NCBI GenBank assembly: GCA_900541575.1
Contig: UQKO01000027.1
Coordinates: 1 to 30,138, forward strand
Source: an uncultured Prevotella sp.
GTDB lineage: Bacteria; Bacteroidota; Bacteroidia; Bacteroidales; Bacteroidaceae
Length of the DNA stretch: 30,138 nt
Direction of reading: 5' to 3'
The notes under the pieces were generated by a model that was given only the letters and a program-made list of their open reading frames with translations, had not been told where the DNA came from and did not search any database. The position numbers and the translations under genes are program-made. Position 1 is the stretch's first letter, and every line of letters starts with the position of its first letter. Shown here one piece after another: positions 13,490 through 20,910 of this stretch.

Positions 13490-14629
13490 ATGAATAAGCT
13501 TACTTTGGCGGCATGCATCTGTGCCGCAACAGCCCTCACATCGTGCGAAACGGTGCAGCAAAGCGCTGACACTGTGAAGATCGATGCCAAGGTAATGCAA
13601 GTGCCCACCGTGGCCGATCTCAATGTGAAGACGGAACGCGTTTCGGCCACGCAGACCTGGAAATGGAAGTTCTTCAGCATAGGAGAACCCTCGCTCGCAC
13701 AGCGAAAGAAAAACCTCGTATACGACATCGTGGAGCAGCAGAAAGCCGATGTGCTAGTGGAGCCCCAGGTGCGATTCACCAAGAAACTCTTCGGAGAGCG
13801 CACCCTCACCATCTCGGGCTATCCTGCCACTTACAAGAATTTCCGTACTCCCTCCGACTCCGACCTCAAGGCCATCCGTGTGGCCAATGGCGTGAGCGAA
13901 GCTCCCACAGTGGTAGTGGTGGGCGATTCTGCCCATCTTGCTGCCCCGGAGCGCACCTCGCGCAAGAATAAGAGCACCTTTGTCAGTGCCGTAAAGACGG
14001 GCCAATTCCGTCAGGACAATGACGAAGCACTCTATGGCACGCAGCGCAAGAAAGAGAAGGCTCACCTCTTCATCCGTGGCGCTGCCAACTTCAGCACCGT
14101 GAAGAATACCCCCGACTTCGTCTCCGATCGCGTAGACTTTGGCTATCAGACTGGTTACGACTTCACCGTGGGACTGATCAAGCCCATCGGCCGCACGGGC
14201 GTATATTATGGTCCGGAATTGGGCTTCGCCTCGCGTAGCTTCTCTATGAAGCCTCATGAGTCAGACTATTACCATGACCTAAGCCTTGCCGAAGGTATGA
14301 GCCATGGCGTATATCTTTCGCCCATCAACTTTGGCTACATGCTTCGCTTCTCGCCCAAACTAGCTGTGGAGGCTCACCTCGGTTTCCCCGTGAGCTACGA
14401 CTATCTCAACAATATCTACACCGACGATTGCGGCTACGACAGTTTCCGTCCGGTCGAAGATTATTATGAAGATGACATGGAAGGTTGGGATGTCAGCCTG
14501 AAGTTTGGTATTGGTGTATGGTTCAATCATTTCAACATCGACTTCAGCGTGCGTCGTGGTTTCCTCGGCTCCTTTGCCGATGGCTCAAAGGCTCAAAACC
14601 TCACCCTCGGTATTGGCTACCGCTTCTAA
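13490..14629 (+). CDS. Lipoprotein domain fused to an outer-membrane beta-barrel
   Basis: A 379-residue protein. Residues 1-19 are a lipoprotein signal (MNKLTLAACICAATALTSC, lipid cysteine C19). Residues 27-125 repeat the domain of the preceding lipoprotein, ending ATYKNFRT. A polar linker follows (about 126-185, with RTSRKNKSTF). From about 190 (HLFIRGAANFS) to the end there are alternating amphipathic strands (GYQTGYDFTVGLI, GVYYGPELGFASRSFSM, WDVSLKFGIGVWF, FNIDFSVRRGFLG) and the last residues LTLGIGYRF end in phenylalanine, the classic beta-barrel insertion signal; eight or so strands are likely. A lipid anchor plus a C-terminal barrel in one chain is uncommon. The start at 13490 is set by the signal peptide. 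Function unknown; it may be surface or structural. Confidence 0.78.
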   Translation: MNKLTLAACICAATALTSCETVQQSADTVKIDAKVMQVPTVADLNVKTERVSATQTWKWKFFSIGEPSLAQRKKNLVYDIVEQQKADVLVEPQVRFTKKLFGERTLTISGYPATYKNFRTPSDSDLKAIRVANGVSEAPTVVVVGDSAHLAAPERTSRKNKSTFVSAVKTGQFRQDNDEALYGTQRKKEKAHLFIRGAANFSTVKNTPDFVSDRVDFGYQTGYDFTVGLIKPIGRTGVYYGPELGFASRSFSMKPHESDYYHDLSLAEGMSHGVYLSPINFGYMLRFSPKLAVEAHLGFPVSYDYLNNIYTDDCGYDSFRPVEDYYEDDMEGWDVSLKFGIGVWFNHFNIDFSVRRGFLGSFADGSKAQNLTLGIGYRF

Positions 14630-14644
14630 TCGAGGACATTCCCC

Positions 14645-14679
14645 CTTCTAGCTAGAATGGATTCATATCTAGCTAGAAG
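14645..14679 (+). terminator. Hairpin after the barrel gene
   Basis: CTTCTAGCTAGA (14645-14656) and TCTAGCTAGAAG (14668-14679) are perfect reverse complements with an 11-base loop, 16 bases after the stop codon. The following sequence is CATTTCCCCTTCATTTT, so T-richness is moderate. A second hairpin follows at 14709-14748. Confidence 0.55.
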
Positions 14680-14708
14680 CATTTCCCCTTCATTTTGAAA
14701 TAACGATT

Positions 14709-14752
14709 AGGCTCCCTGCGCCACTTATACAGTGTGTGTAGGGAGCCTTTCC
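14709..14752 (+). terminator. Second hairpin in the convergent gap
   Basis: AGGCTCCCT (14709-14717) pairs with AGGGAGCCT (14740-14748), with an inner CACT/AGTG stem, followed by TT and CCC. With a GC-rich stem and partial T tail it is a likely terminator for the plus-strand unit. Confidence 0.65.
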
Positions 14753-14810
14753 CATATTTCTCAAAAAGCTATCTCAGAGCTCACGAAGAGATCTCCTAGC
14801 TATGAGCAAG

Positions 14811-14874
14811 AATGTAATACTTAATACTTTATACTTAATACTTTTCCCAGAGGGAATGTAATACTTAATACTTT
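14811..14874. repeat. Direct repeat, 20 bp, two perfect copies
   Basis: AATGTAATACTTAATACTTT occurs at 14811-14830 and again at 14855-14874, with a partial third ATACTTAATACTTTT between them. Non-coding, in the gap between converging genes. Confidence 0.8.
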
Positions 14875-14895
14875 GGCGCTTCGTACGAAGCGCCA
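14874..14895 (-). terminator. Perfect 22-bp palindrome after rnhA
   Basis: The 22 bases from 14874 to 14895 are their own reverse complement (half site TGGCGCTTCGT). They begin 3 bases beyond the RNase H stop codon on the minus strand and are followed by AAAGTATTAAG, so there is no T run; the role as a terminator is likely but not certain. Confidence 0.5.
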
Positions 14896-14897
14896 TC

Positions 14898-15632
14898 TTA
14901 TTTTCTCCCAAAGTCAGCCGGCACCTCGCCCCAGCGCCTCGTTTCCCACTTCAGCAAAGGAATGTCGGAATATTCGTGCGTGCGCAGCCACTGTTCAGCC
15001 CGTTCGATGAGCTGAAAGAGTTTCTCGGTGCGTGCTGTGCGAGCCAACTTAGTGCGACACTTCTTGGCCTTTACCCATAGCAATGCGTTGCGGCTATCAG
15101 AGTAGACCGTCATGGTGCGTCCCCGCTGCTTTAGTAGTGCTAAGGCGTGTACAATGGCTAGGAACTCGCCAATATTGTTGGTGCCATGCACAGGGCCATA
15201 GTGGAATATCTCCTCCCCCGTGGCAAGATATACACCGCGATACTCCATCGGCCCCGGATTGCCCGAACAAGCTGCGTCTACAGCAAGCGCATCTGCCTTT
15301 ACCTCTAGCGGCAAGGGCAGCACCGTATCGTTGCGCCAATCGGGTGGGGGAGGCGGACAGCCTGCAGGCTCCTTGCTCGCTTTGGGCAAATGGGGAACCA
15401 TCGGAGCATCATCCTTCGCAGATGCCGAAGCGGCCTTTGCTTTTCGCGCAGCGTGCACGGACGGTGTGGGTGGTGTGGCAAAAGCCTCGCGAGCCTCCTG
15501 CTCCGTACGGAACGATTTATAGAGCGCACCGCCATAGCCCATCACCTGTGCTTGGCATTCGGGCCATGAAGTGTAAATGCCTGGCTCGTGGCCACGCCAC
15601 ACCACGTAATATTTCTGCTTGTTGCTTGACAT
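14898..15632 (-). CDS. rnhA: Ribonuclease H1 with N-terminal hybrid-binding domain
   Basis: A 244-residue enzyme that cuts RNA in RNA-DNA hybrids. Residues 6-51 (YYVVWRGHEPGIYTSW, then GYGGALYKSF) form the caulimovirus-viroplasmin-type hybrid-binding domain. A low-complexity Ala/Lys/Pro linker covers about 54-105. The RNase H fold follows with the DEDD set: D119 (VDAACSGNPG), E156 (NIGEFLAIVHAL), D179 (VYSDSRNAL) and D240 (PADFGRK). The two-domain plan is as in eukaryotic RNase H1 and is common in Bacteroidetes. It is the last gene of the minus-strand run and converges on the barrel gene. Confidence 0.93.
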   Translation of the reverse strand: MSSNKQKYYVVWRGHEPGIYTSWPECQAQVMGYGGALYKSFRTEQEAREAFATPPTPSVHAARKAKAASASAKDDAPMVPHLPKASKEPAGCPPPPPDWRNDTVLPLPLEVKADALAVDAACSGNPGPMEYRGVYLATGEEIFHYGPVHGTNNIGEFLAIVHALALLKQRGRTMTVYSDSRNALLWVKAKKCRTKLARTARTEKLFQLIERAEQWLRTHEYSDIPLLKWETRRWGEVPADFGRK

Positions 15633-15686
15633 CTGTAGGAATGTTCGGTAGAGAAAATTTGTAAAGAATTGGCGGAAAGTTATTTA

Positions 15687-15738
15687 CCTGTTAACCCTGT
15701 TAACCCCGTCAACCTGTTAACTCGTTATCCCGTCAACC
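15687..15738. repeat. Degenerate tandem repeat of CTGTTAACC / CCGTCAACC
   Basis: Six or so units of 9-10 bases (CTGTTAACC, CTGTTAACC, CCGTCAACC, TGTTAACT, CGTTATCC, CGTCAACC) fill the gap between the EnvC-like gene and rnhA. Non-coding. Confidence 0.65.
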
Positions 15739-15740
15739 AT

Positions 15741-17216
15741 TTACCTTCCTAGCCAAGCCTCTGGATTGAGCTTGGCCGTCTCCTTGCGTAGCTGGAAGTG
15801 GAGCGTGCAGTTGCCCGAAGCATCCGTGGCCACGGCTCCTAACGACTGACCGCGCTGCACGTGCTGGCCGCGACGTACGGAGGTGGAACTGAGGTTGCAA
15901 TAGACCGACATATACGAACCATGGCGCACGATGATATTGTACATGCCACTATAGGTGAATATGGCTGTAACCTCGCCCTCAAAAACGGAGCGAGCATGAG
16001 CACCTGCATGTCCTGTGATATTGATACCCTTACTATCAAGCTGCACGCCATTGAGCCCCGAAACGTTGTAAGATCCGTAATGACGCGTAATGGCATATCC
16101 TCCCGTGATAGGCATGGGCAGACGGCCGCGATTGGCGGCAAAACTGCCGTTGATTACGCGGTCGGCATTGTCGGCCTCGTTGAAGCTCGGAGTTTTTTCT
16201 TCGCGTGGATTTTCAGCCCTAGAGGGAGCCGTTCGGCGACTTGAAGAAGACGTGGCGGCATTGCGGCGCGTTGATGTAGTGGAGCGTTTGTTTGATGCGA
16301 TGGACTTTCCTTCGTCGTTCTTCTTCTTTACGGTAGCCGTAGCTCTGCGTTCGGCAGCTGCTTTCTCTCGTGCCGCCTTCTCTCGTGCCGCCTTCTCTCT
16401 TGCTACTTTCTCTCTTGCTGCTTTCTCTCTTGCCGCTTTTATTTTAGCTTGGCGGGCAAGTTCAGCTTTGCGTCGGCGTTCGGCGGCAATAATTTCTTGT
16501 TGAATGAGTTGGTCGATACGGGCATTTAATGCAGCAGCCTTCTTGCGCTGTTGGGCTATCGAAGCTTGCAATTCGCTTTGGCGCTTGTTGAGATCGTTCA
16601 CCACCTGTTGACGCTCCTGCTGCTGCGTCTGCAGTTTGCGTGTTTCGGCCTTACCCTCTTCGAGCAGACGGTTCTTTTCTGTCTTTACTCCCATCAATTC
16701 ATTGCGCTTAGCCTGCACTTGAGCTTCCTTGCGGCGGATAGTCTCGGCTTGTATGCGTTGATAGCGACTAAATTCAGTCATGTAGCGCATGCGTCGGTAC
16801 ATCTGACGGAAGTTTTTGGCCGACAGGATAAATTGCCACTTTGAAAGCTGCATTCTGTTGCGAAACATATAGGAAACACTTCGCTGGTAGCGTCTTTTGC
16901 AGTCGGCAAGGTCAAGTTCTAGCATACGCAGTTGCTGCTCAAGGCCGCTGATATTGGTGGCCAGTTCTGTCAGCTCGGAGTGGATGCCGTTGACATACTT
17001 CTGCTGTCCTTCTATCTGCACGTTGATTACTTGCAGATTGGCCAATTGAGAGTTGACATCCTTCTTGGTTGTCTTGAGCATCTGTTCCTGAGAGGCTATT
17101 TTCTTCTTTAGCGTCTTTTGTTGTCGTTGTAGCGACTGAATCTTCTTGTTCGTCTGCGCAGGAAGTGCCGCGCCCAAGGCAAAAAAGAGACAGAGTGTAT
17201 AGAGTATGCGGAGCAT
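15741..17216 (-). CDS. EnvC-like murein hydrolase activator with degenerate M23 domain
   Basis: A 491-residue periplasmic protein. Residues 1-20 are a signal peptide. Residues 22-110 and 155-250 are long coiled coils, as in EnvC. Residues 262-287 are a five-residue AREKA tandem repeat, followed by a Ser/Thr/Arg-rich linker (300-345). The C-terminal 365-489 is an M23 fold (RGRLPMPITGGYAI, GHAGAHARSVFEGEV, NIIVRHGSYMSVYCNLS, LHFQLRKE, LNPEAWL). The zinc ligands are mostly lost: the HxGxD position reads LDSKGINI (N399 for Asp), and of the HxH pair only H473 remains. A non-catalytic activator of an amidase during cell separation is therefore more likely than a peptidase. It ends the dut-TPR-DUF4292 run. 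Confidence 0.88.
   Translation of the reverse strand: MLRILYTLCLFFALGAALPAQTNKKIQSLQRQQKTLKKKIASQEQMLKTTKKDVNSQLANLQVINVQIEGQQKYVNGIHSELTELATNISGLEQQLRMLELDLADCKRRYQRSVSYMFRNRMQLSKWQFILSAKNFRQMYRRMRYMTEFSRYQRIQAETIRRKEAQVQAKRNELMGVKTEKNRLLEEGKAETRKLQTQQQERQQVVNDLNKRQSELQASIAQQRKKAAALNARIDQLIQQEIIAAERRRKAELARQAKIKAAREKAAREKVAREKAAREKAAREKAAAERRATATVKKKNDEGKSIASNKRSTTSTRRNAATSSSSRRTAPSRAENPREEKTPSFNEADNADRVINGSFAANRGRLPMPITGGYAITRHYGSYNVSGLNGVQLDSKGINITGHAGAHARSVFEGEVTAIFTYSGMYNIIVRHGSYMSVYCNLSSTSVRRGQHVQRGQSLGAVATDASGNCTLHFQLRKETAKLNPEAWLGR
16356..16433 (-). repeat. 15-bp tandem repeat inside the EnvC-like gene
   Basis: About five units of 15 bp encode AREKA/AREKV (residues 262-287). Some units are almost identical at DNA level, so copy number could vary between strains without a frameshift. 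The result would be a longer or shorter charged helix next to the linker. Confidence 0.7.
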
Positions 17217-17382
17217 AGGAGAGAAATATATTAAGAGGGAAAAGGATTTTTTAGAAGAGAAAGACTCCCAAGGGTGCTACTATGTAGAATTTCTGAAGGT
17301 TTTTAGATGGAGTGGGTAGTCAAGAGTCCTTCTAGAATATTCCTAGTGGCTTTAGAGAAGATAGGGCTTTCCAAGAAAGTTG

Positions 17383-18282
17383 CTAAAATAGTTTGCCGAG
17401 CACTTCTTGCACGGATCGACGCGTATATTTGCTAGAGATGGTGGTGCGGTAGTTCCAATTAGCGTCAGTTTTGAGACCTGAGAGGTTGAGAGAGAGCGTC
17501 ACATCCTTTGTAGTACCGCTTACGCACATTTGCATTGAAGTGGGGAAAGGGCGTCCTTGAAAACGCTCAAAGGAATCGTAATTCCATGCGAACTGCCCCT
17601 TGTCAGCTTTGTTGGAAGATACCACTTGCAAGCGATTGAGCGTTTGCTGTGCTGGGTCGGCATAGAAATGATAGGTAAGTTTGGGAGTGTCTTTCGGTGT
17701 GAGCACGTAGAGGTTATGTTCTTGTGTCATTTCTATATCCGAGGCATTTACCATTCTTCCCTCGCTACTTCCAGGAACGAAGATTTCATTCCAAAAGAGT
17801 GATTGCAAGGAGTAGAAATCGAGTGCAGCCTGGCGCAGGAAACTCACTTCTGAGTATGAAGCTCTCACGTATTGCTTGTTAACGCGATCTACCACTAGCA
17901 CATCTTTCGGTGTAAATTCTAGCAGCCCCACTTCCATTCCGAGGAATCGAAGTGAAAGCCTCACCACATCATTCCGACGCATACGAAGTTGCCCATTTAC
18001 GGAAAGATCTTTCGCGCCTACTCCTGTGATGCGCACTTTCGCTGAGGCTGTGAGGCACTGCTTGTCTGTGCGTTGTGGCGAAATTTTCTTGACGAAGGCC
18101 GCTGTTTCAGCCTTCGATGCGGTGGTGCTTGATGCTCCGTCCTTGTTTGAATGGATAGGAGTGGTGGATGTGCTTCCTTGGCCGATGGAAATTTTTTCCT
18201 TCGAGGCTGATTTTGATGAGCGGCATGAACTAAGAAATATTCCTGCCATGATGATGCATATACTATATAATAGGTGTTTCAT
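17383..18282 (-). CDS. DUF4292 lipoprotein
   Basis: A 299-residue protein with a lipoprotein signal (MKHLLYSICIIMAGIFLSSC, lipid cysteine C20), a Ser/Lys/Thr-rich tether to about residue 65, and a domain matching DUF4292: ASAKVRITGVG, NGQLRMRRNDVVRLSLRFLGMEVGLLEFTPKDVLVVDR, then SLQSLFWNEIFVPG. The beta-rich pattern recalls LolA/LolB-type lipid-binding folds, which is inference. It lies 45 bases after the TPR gene and 166 bases before the EnvC-like gene, all on the same strand, so the run is probably an operon of envelope functions. The molecular role is not known. Confidence 0.85.
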   Translation of the reverse strand: MKHLLYSICIIMAGIFLSSCRSSKSASKEKISIGQGSTSTTPIHSNKDGASSTTASKAETAAFVKKISPQRTDKQCLTASAKVRITGVGAKDLSVNGQLRMRRNDVVRLSLRFLGMEVGLLEFTPKDVLVVDRVNKQYVRASYSEVSFLRQAALDFYSLQSLFWNEIFVPGSSEGRMVNASDIEMTQEHNLYVLTPKDTPKLTYHFYADPAQQTLNRLQVVSSNKADKGQFAWNYDSFERFQGRPFPTSMQMCVSGTTKDVTLSLNLSGLKTDANWNYRTTISSKYTRRSVQEVLGKLF

Positions 18283-18327
18283 TGCGATGAATGGATATAT
18301 TGTTCTTCTAAAGAAAAAATATTCAGC

Positions 18328-20148
18328 TTATAGGCGCTTGCGCCACACCTTGCGTTGTACTTTCTGCTTCAGTGCTCTATCTCTGGTGAGCGAGATAGCC
18401 TTTTTCCAAAAAGCAATGGCTTGCGAGCGAATGTTGAGGCGGAAGTAAATGTCGCCAGCGTGGTCGAAAGTGGTGGCACTTTCTGCATCCTCGGGTGTAT
18501 AGCGCAAGGCTTCCTCTATGTAGATGCGAGCTTGTGCGTATTCGTGTTTGAGGTAGAGAATCCAGGCATACGTGTCAAGGTATGTGCCATTGTCTCCTTC
18601 AGCCTCTATTGTAAGACGGCTCATGCGCTCAGCCTTGTCGAGTTGTCGGCCATCTATGGAGAGGAAGTAAGCGTAGTTGTTGAGGCAAAGCAAGTTTTGT
18701 GCATTGTATTCTAGTGCATGGTCGTAGGCTGTGTAAGCCTCGTCCTTTAGGCGCATATCGTAGAGAATGTCGCCTAGCAGGGCATAGACATCCGAGGCAA
18801 GTTCTAGGTCAGTTTCATCGTCGATGCGTTCCACTCCTTTCTGTACTTGCTCCATTGCTTCGCGATTGCGTCCTAGGCGGAAGAGAGCTAGTCCTTCGTA
18901 GTAGTAGAACGTAATCTCCGTAGGGTCGTAAAGTTCTCCTTCTCTGCAAGTTGAGGCCACTCGAGCCATGTCGTCTCGGTCTATCATAATCTTAAGAACC
19001 TGTAGGCGAGCCATGGAATAGTCTGGTTCGATGCGTAAAATGGTATAGAGCGCAGCTAGTAGCGAATCGGTGGGCATATTGCGCTCAGCCACATACGAGG
19101 CATAAAGTTCTGCCATGTCTCGGCTCTCTTGCGGCTGTGCCAATACTTCGTGAAAGAGTTTCAGTACGGGAATAGAGTCGGCTTTTCTTTGCAGATTGTC
19201 GGCTGCATAGCCTCGCATGGCTTCGATGCGCGCTCCAGTCTGCGTGTGTGGATTGAGCACTACACGGCGCAGGAGGTCGAGATAAAGAGAATCCGCTTCG
19301 GCTGCCTTATAGTAGGCAAGGAGCGAAATTTGTGCATAGCTATTGTCGGGTTCAGCGGTGAGTACATCGCGATAGATGTCGAGAGCCTGTTCGTGGTAGC
19401 CATGCTGATCGTAGAGATCTCCTAATAGGACGCGATAACGCAGGTCGAGGGGATACTCCGCACAGAGGTCTTCGATAGCTTGATATGCATGTTCGTCGTC
19501 CTTCATGGCTAGGTACGTCTGAAATTTTTCCATGCTAAGCTGCTCGCTTTTCCCCTCTAAGTGTTCAAGTCGTTCTATTGTGCGGATGGCTCCAGCGTAG
19601 TCGCCACTTGTCTTATATAGCCATATAAGAGTGGCGAGCGTCTCTTCCGAGAGTTTTTCGTCGGCTATTTCTTCGTAGAGTTCTATCGCTTCGCGATATT
19701 GTGCTGCATTTGCCAGATAGGTGGCGAGTGTCTCTTTAAAGTAGCAATTAGAAGGATCTAGCTCTACGGCTTTGCGCAGCAGAGAGTCGCCTTGTGCTCG
19801 TGCCAGTGTGTCGGAGTAAGCGGAGTAGGAGAGTCTCTGTATGCCCATTTCGTAGAGAGCTTCTGGAGCGAGTGGTCGAATCTTTAGCGCCTCGGCTAGG
19901 AGTTCGTATTCAGCATCTATGTGTTCCGCCTCTTTCTGCCTAATGGCTTCGAGGAAGAGTTTGTCAAACCGTCGCTTATCCTCGTAGCTCACAGGGCGTG
20001 GTACAACGGGTGTGACCGTTGCGGGGCGAGCTATCGGAGCTGGTGCCGATGGTTGCTGTACGGGGGGTACGGCCTGTCGGCTCCCATGACACGCAATGCA
20101 CAGGAGTAGCACGAATGAACTGAATATGTAGAGGATGAAATGACGCAA
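18328..20148 (-). CDS. TPR-repeat lipoprotein
   Basis: A 606-residue protein with a lipoprotein signal (MRHFILYIFSSFVLLLCIAC, C20), a Pro/Ala/Val tether (22-50) and tetratricopeptide repeats through most of the rest. Typical units include AEYELLAEALKIRPLAPEAL, EALDIYRDVLTAEPDNSYA and EAYTAYDHALEYNAQNLLCL, and near the end AGDIYFRLNIRSQAIAFWKK. TPR arrays form a helical scaffold for protein partners. Between dut and the DUF4292 and EnvC-like genes, an outer-membrane assembly or cell-envelope role is plausible. It starts 107 bases after dut. Confidence 0.87.
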   Translation of the reverse strand: MRHFILYIFSSFVLLLCIACHGSRQAVPPVQQPSAPAPIARPATVTPVVPRPVSYEDKRRFDKLFLEAIRQKEAEHIDAEYELLAEALKIRPLAPEALYEMGIQRLSYSAYSDTLARAQGDSLLRKAVELDPSNCYFKETLATYLANAAQYREAIELYEEIADEKLSEETLATLIWLYKTSGDYAGAIRTIERLEHLEGKSEQLSMEKFQTYLAMKDDEHAYQAIEDLCAEYPLDLRYRVLLGDLYDQHGYHEQALDIYRDVLTAEPDNSYAQISLLAYYKAAEADSLYLDLLRRVVLNPHTQTGARIEAMRGYAADNLQRKADSIPVLKLFHEVLAQPQESRDMAELYASYVAERNMPTDSLLAALYTILRIEPDYSMARLQVLKIMIDRDDMARVASTCREGELYDPTEITFYYYEGLALFRLGRNREAMEQVQKGVERIDDETDLELASDVYALLGDILYDMRLKDEAYTAYDHALEYNAQNLLCLNNYAYFLSIDGRQLDKAERMSRLTIEAEGDNGTYLDTYAWILYLKHEYAQARIYIEEALRYTPEDAESATTFDHAGDIYFRLNIRSQAIAFWKKAISLTRDRALKQKVQRKVWRKRL

Positions 20149-20255
20149 TATATGGAGCGTTATTTAAGTTTTGTCAGCTATGTTGCAATGGGCCTATATG
20201 ATAGATAGTCCATCAGAGAGTTGCTATATAGATAGCTTTAAGTCTCTGCCCCTTT

Positions 20256-20690
20256 TTATTGTTTGCCAGAATGGCCGAATCCGCCTTCTCCGCGTTCAGT
20301 GACGTCGAGAGAGCTTACTTCTGTCCACTCGGCTTGTTCGTAGCGAGCAATGACTAGCTGGGCAATGCGGTCACCATCGGCAATGGTGAAAGGTTCGGTA
20401 GAGAGGTTGACAAGAATTATTCCAATCTCGCCACGATAGTCGGCATCGATGGTGCCTGGCGTATTGAGCAATGTGATACCATGCTTGAGAGCAAGGCCAG
20501 AGCGGGGGCGCACTTGTGCTTCGTAGCCTTGGGGCAAGGCAATGCGGAGTCCCGTTGGTATAAGGCGACGCTCCATGGGAAGGAGTGTGATAGATGTGTC
20601 GAGATTGGCGCGAAGGTCGAGCCCAGCACTCTGCACCGTGGCATATTGTGGAAGCGGATGGTGCGATTCGTTGATTACTTGAATCTTCAT
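20256..20690 (-). CDS. dut: Deoxyuridine 5'-triphosphate nucleotidohydrolase (dUTPase)
   Basis: A 144-residue trimeric dUTPase that hydrolyses dUTP to dUMP and pyrophosphate, keeping uracil out of DNA and supplying dUMP. All five family motifs are present: AGLDLRA (22-28), RPRSGLA (61-67), NTPGTIDADYRGEI (76-89), GDRIAQLVI (106-114) and the C-terminal arm RGEGGFGHSG (133-142). The frame is open to 20807 but the ATG at 20690 (MKIQVINESHHPLP) gives the family length. It is divergent from dgt. Confidence 0.97.
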   Translation of the reverse strand: MKIQVINESHHPLPQYATVQSAGLDLRANLDTSITLLPMERRLIPTGLRIALPQGYEAQVRPRSGLALKHGITLLNTPGTIDADYRGEIGIILVNLSTEPFTIADGDRIAQLVIARYEQAEWTEVSSLDVTERGEGGFGHSGKQ

Positions 20691-20786
20691 GGATTTTCTG
20701 TAAATAGCGTGGAAGACCGAGTAATGGCCTTCGTCGTTCTTTCTTTGCTTACGTGTAAAGCACGTGTTTATGGGATATATATAATG

Positions 20787-20794
20787 CAAAAGTA
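20787..20794 (-). promoter_or_regulatory. Probable dut promoter -7 element (TACTTTTG)
   Basis: TACTTTTG on the minus strand (20794-20787) matches TAnnTTTG about 95 bases before the dut ATG. Just upstream of it AATTGTG occurs twice with a 10-base period (plus-strand CACAATT at 20795-20801 and 20805-20811), in place of a clear -33 TTTG. Confidence 0.5.
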
Positions 20795-20837
20795 CACAAT
20801 TCGGCACAATTATGCCCCTTGTTAACGGCTTTTTGTG

Positions 20838-20845
20838 TAAGTTTG
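20838..20845 (+). promoter_or_regulatory. Possible dgt promoter -7 element (TAAGTTTG)
   Basis: TAAGTTTG fits TAnnTTTG about 65 bases before the dgt start. A TTG (20819-20821) lies 16 bp upstream, shorter than the usual spacing, so the call is moderate at best. Confidence 0.4.
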
Positions 20846-20910
20846 TCGTGGCTTTGAGGCTGTTTGTATAAAATAGTCTTGTGTATTGTAATTATTTTAT
20901 CCTACCCCTT

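Noticed and set aside
13067..13600. 177-residue minus-strand frame across the lipoprotein pair
   Set aside because: Antisense to two frames with signal peptides and shared domains.
16090..16503. 137-residue plus-strand frame inside the EnvC-like gene
   Set aside because: Its repetitive Ala/Ser/Phe content is the antisense of the AREKA repeats.
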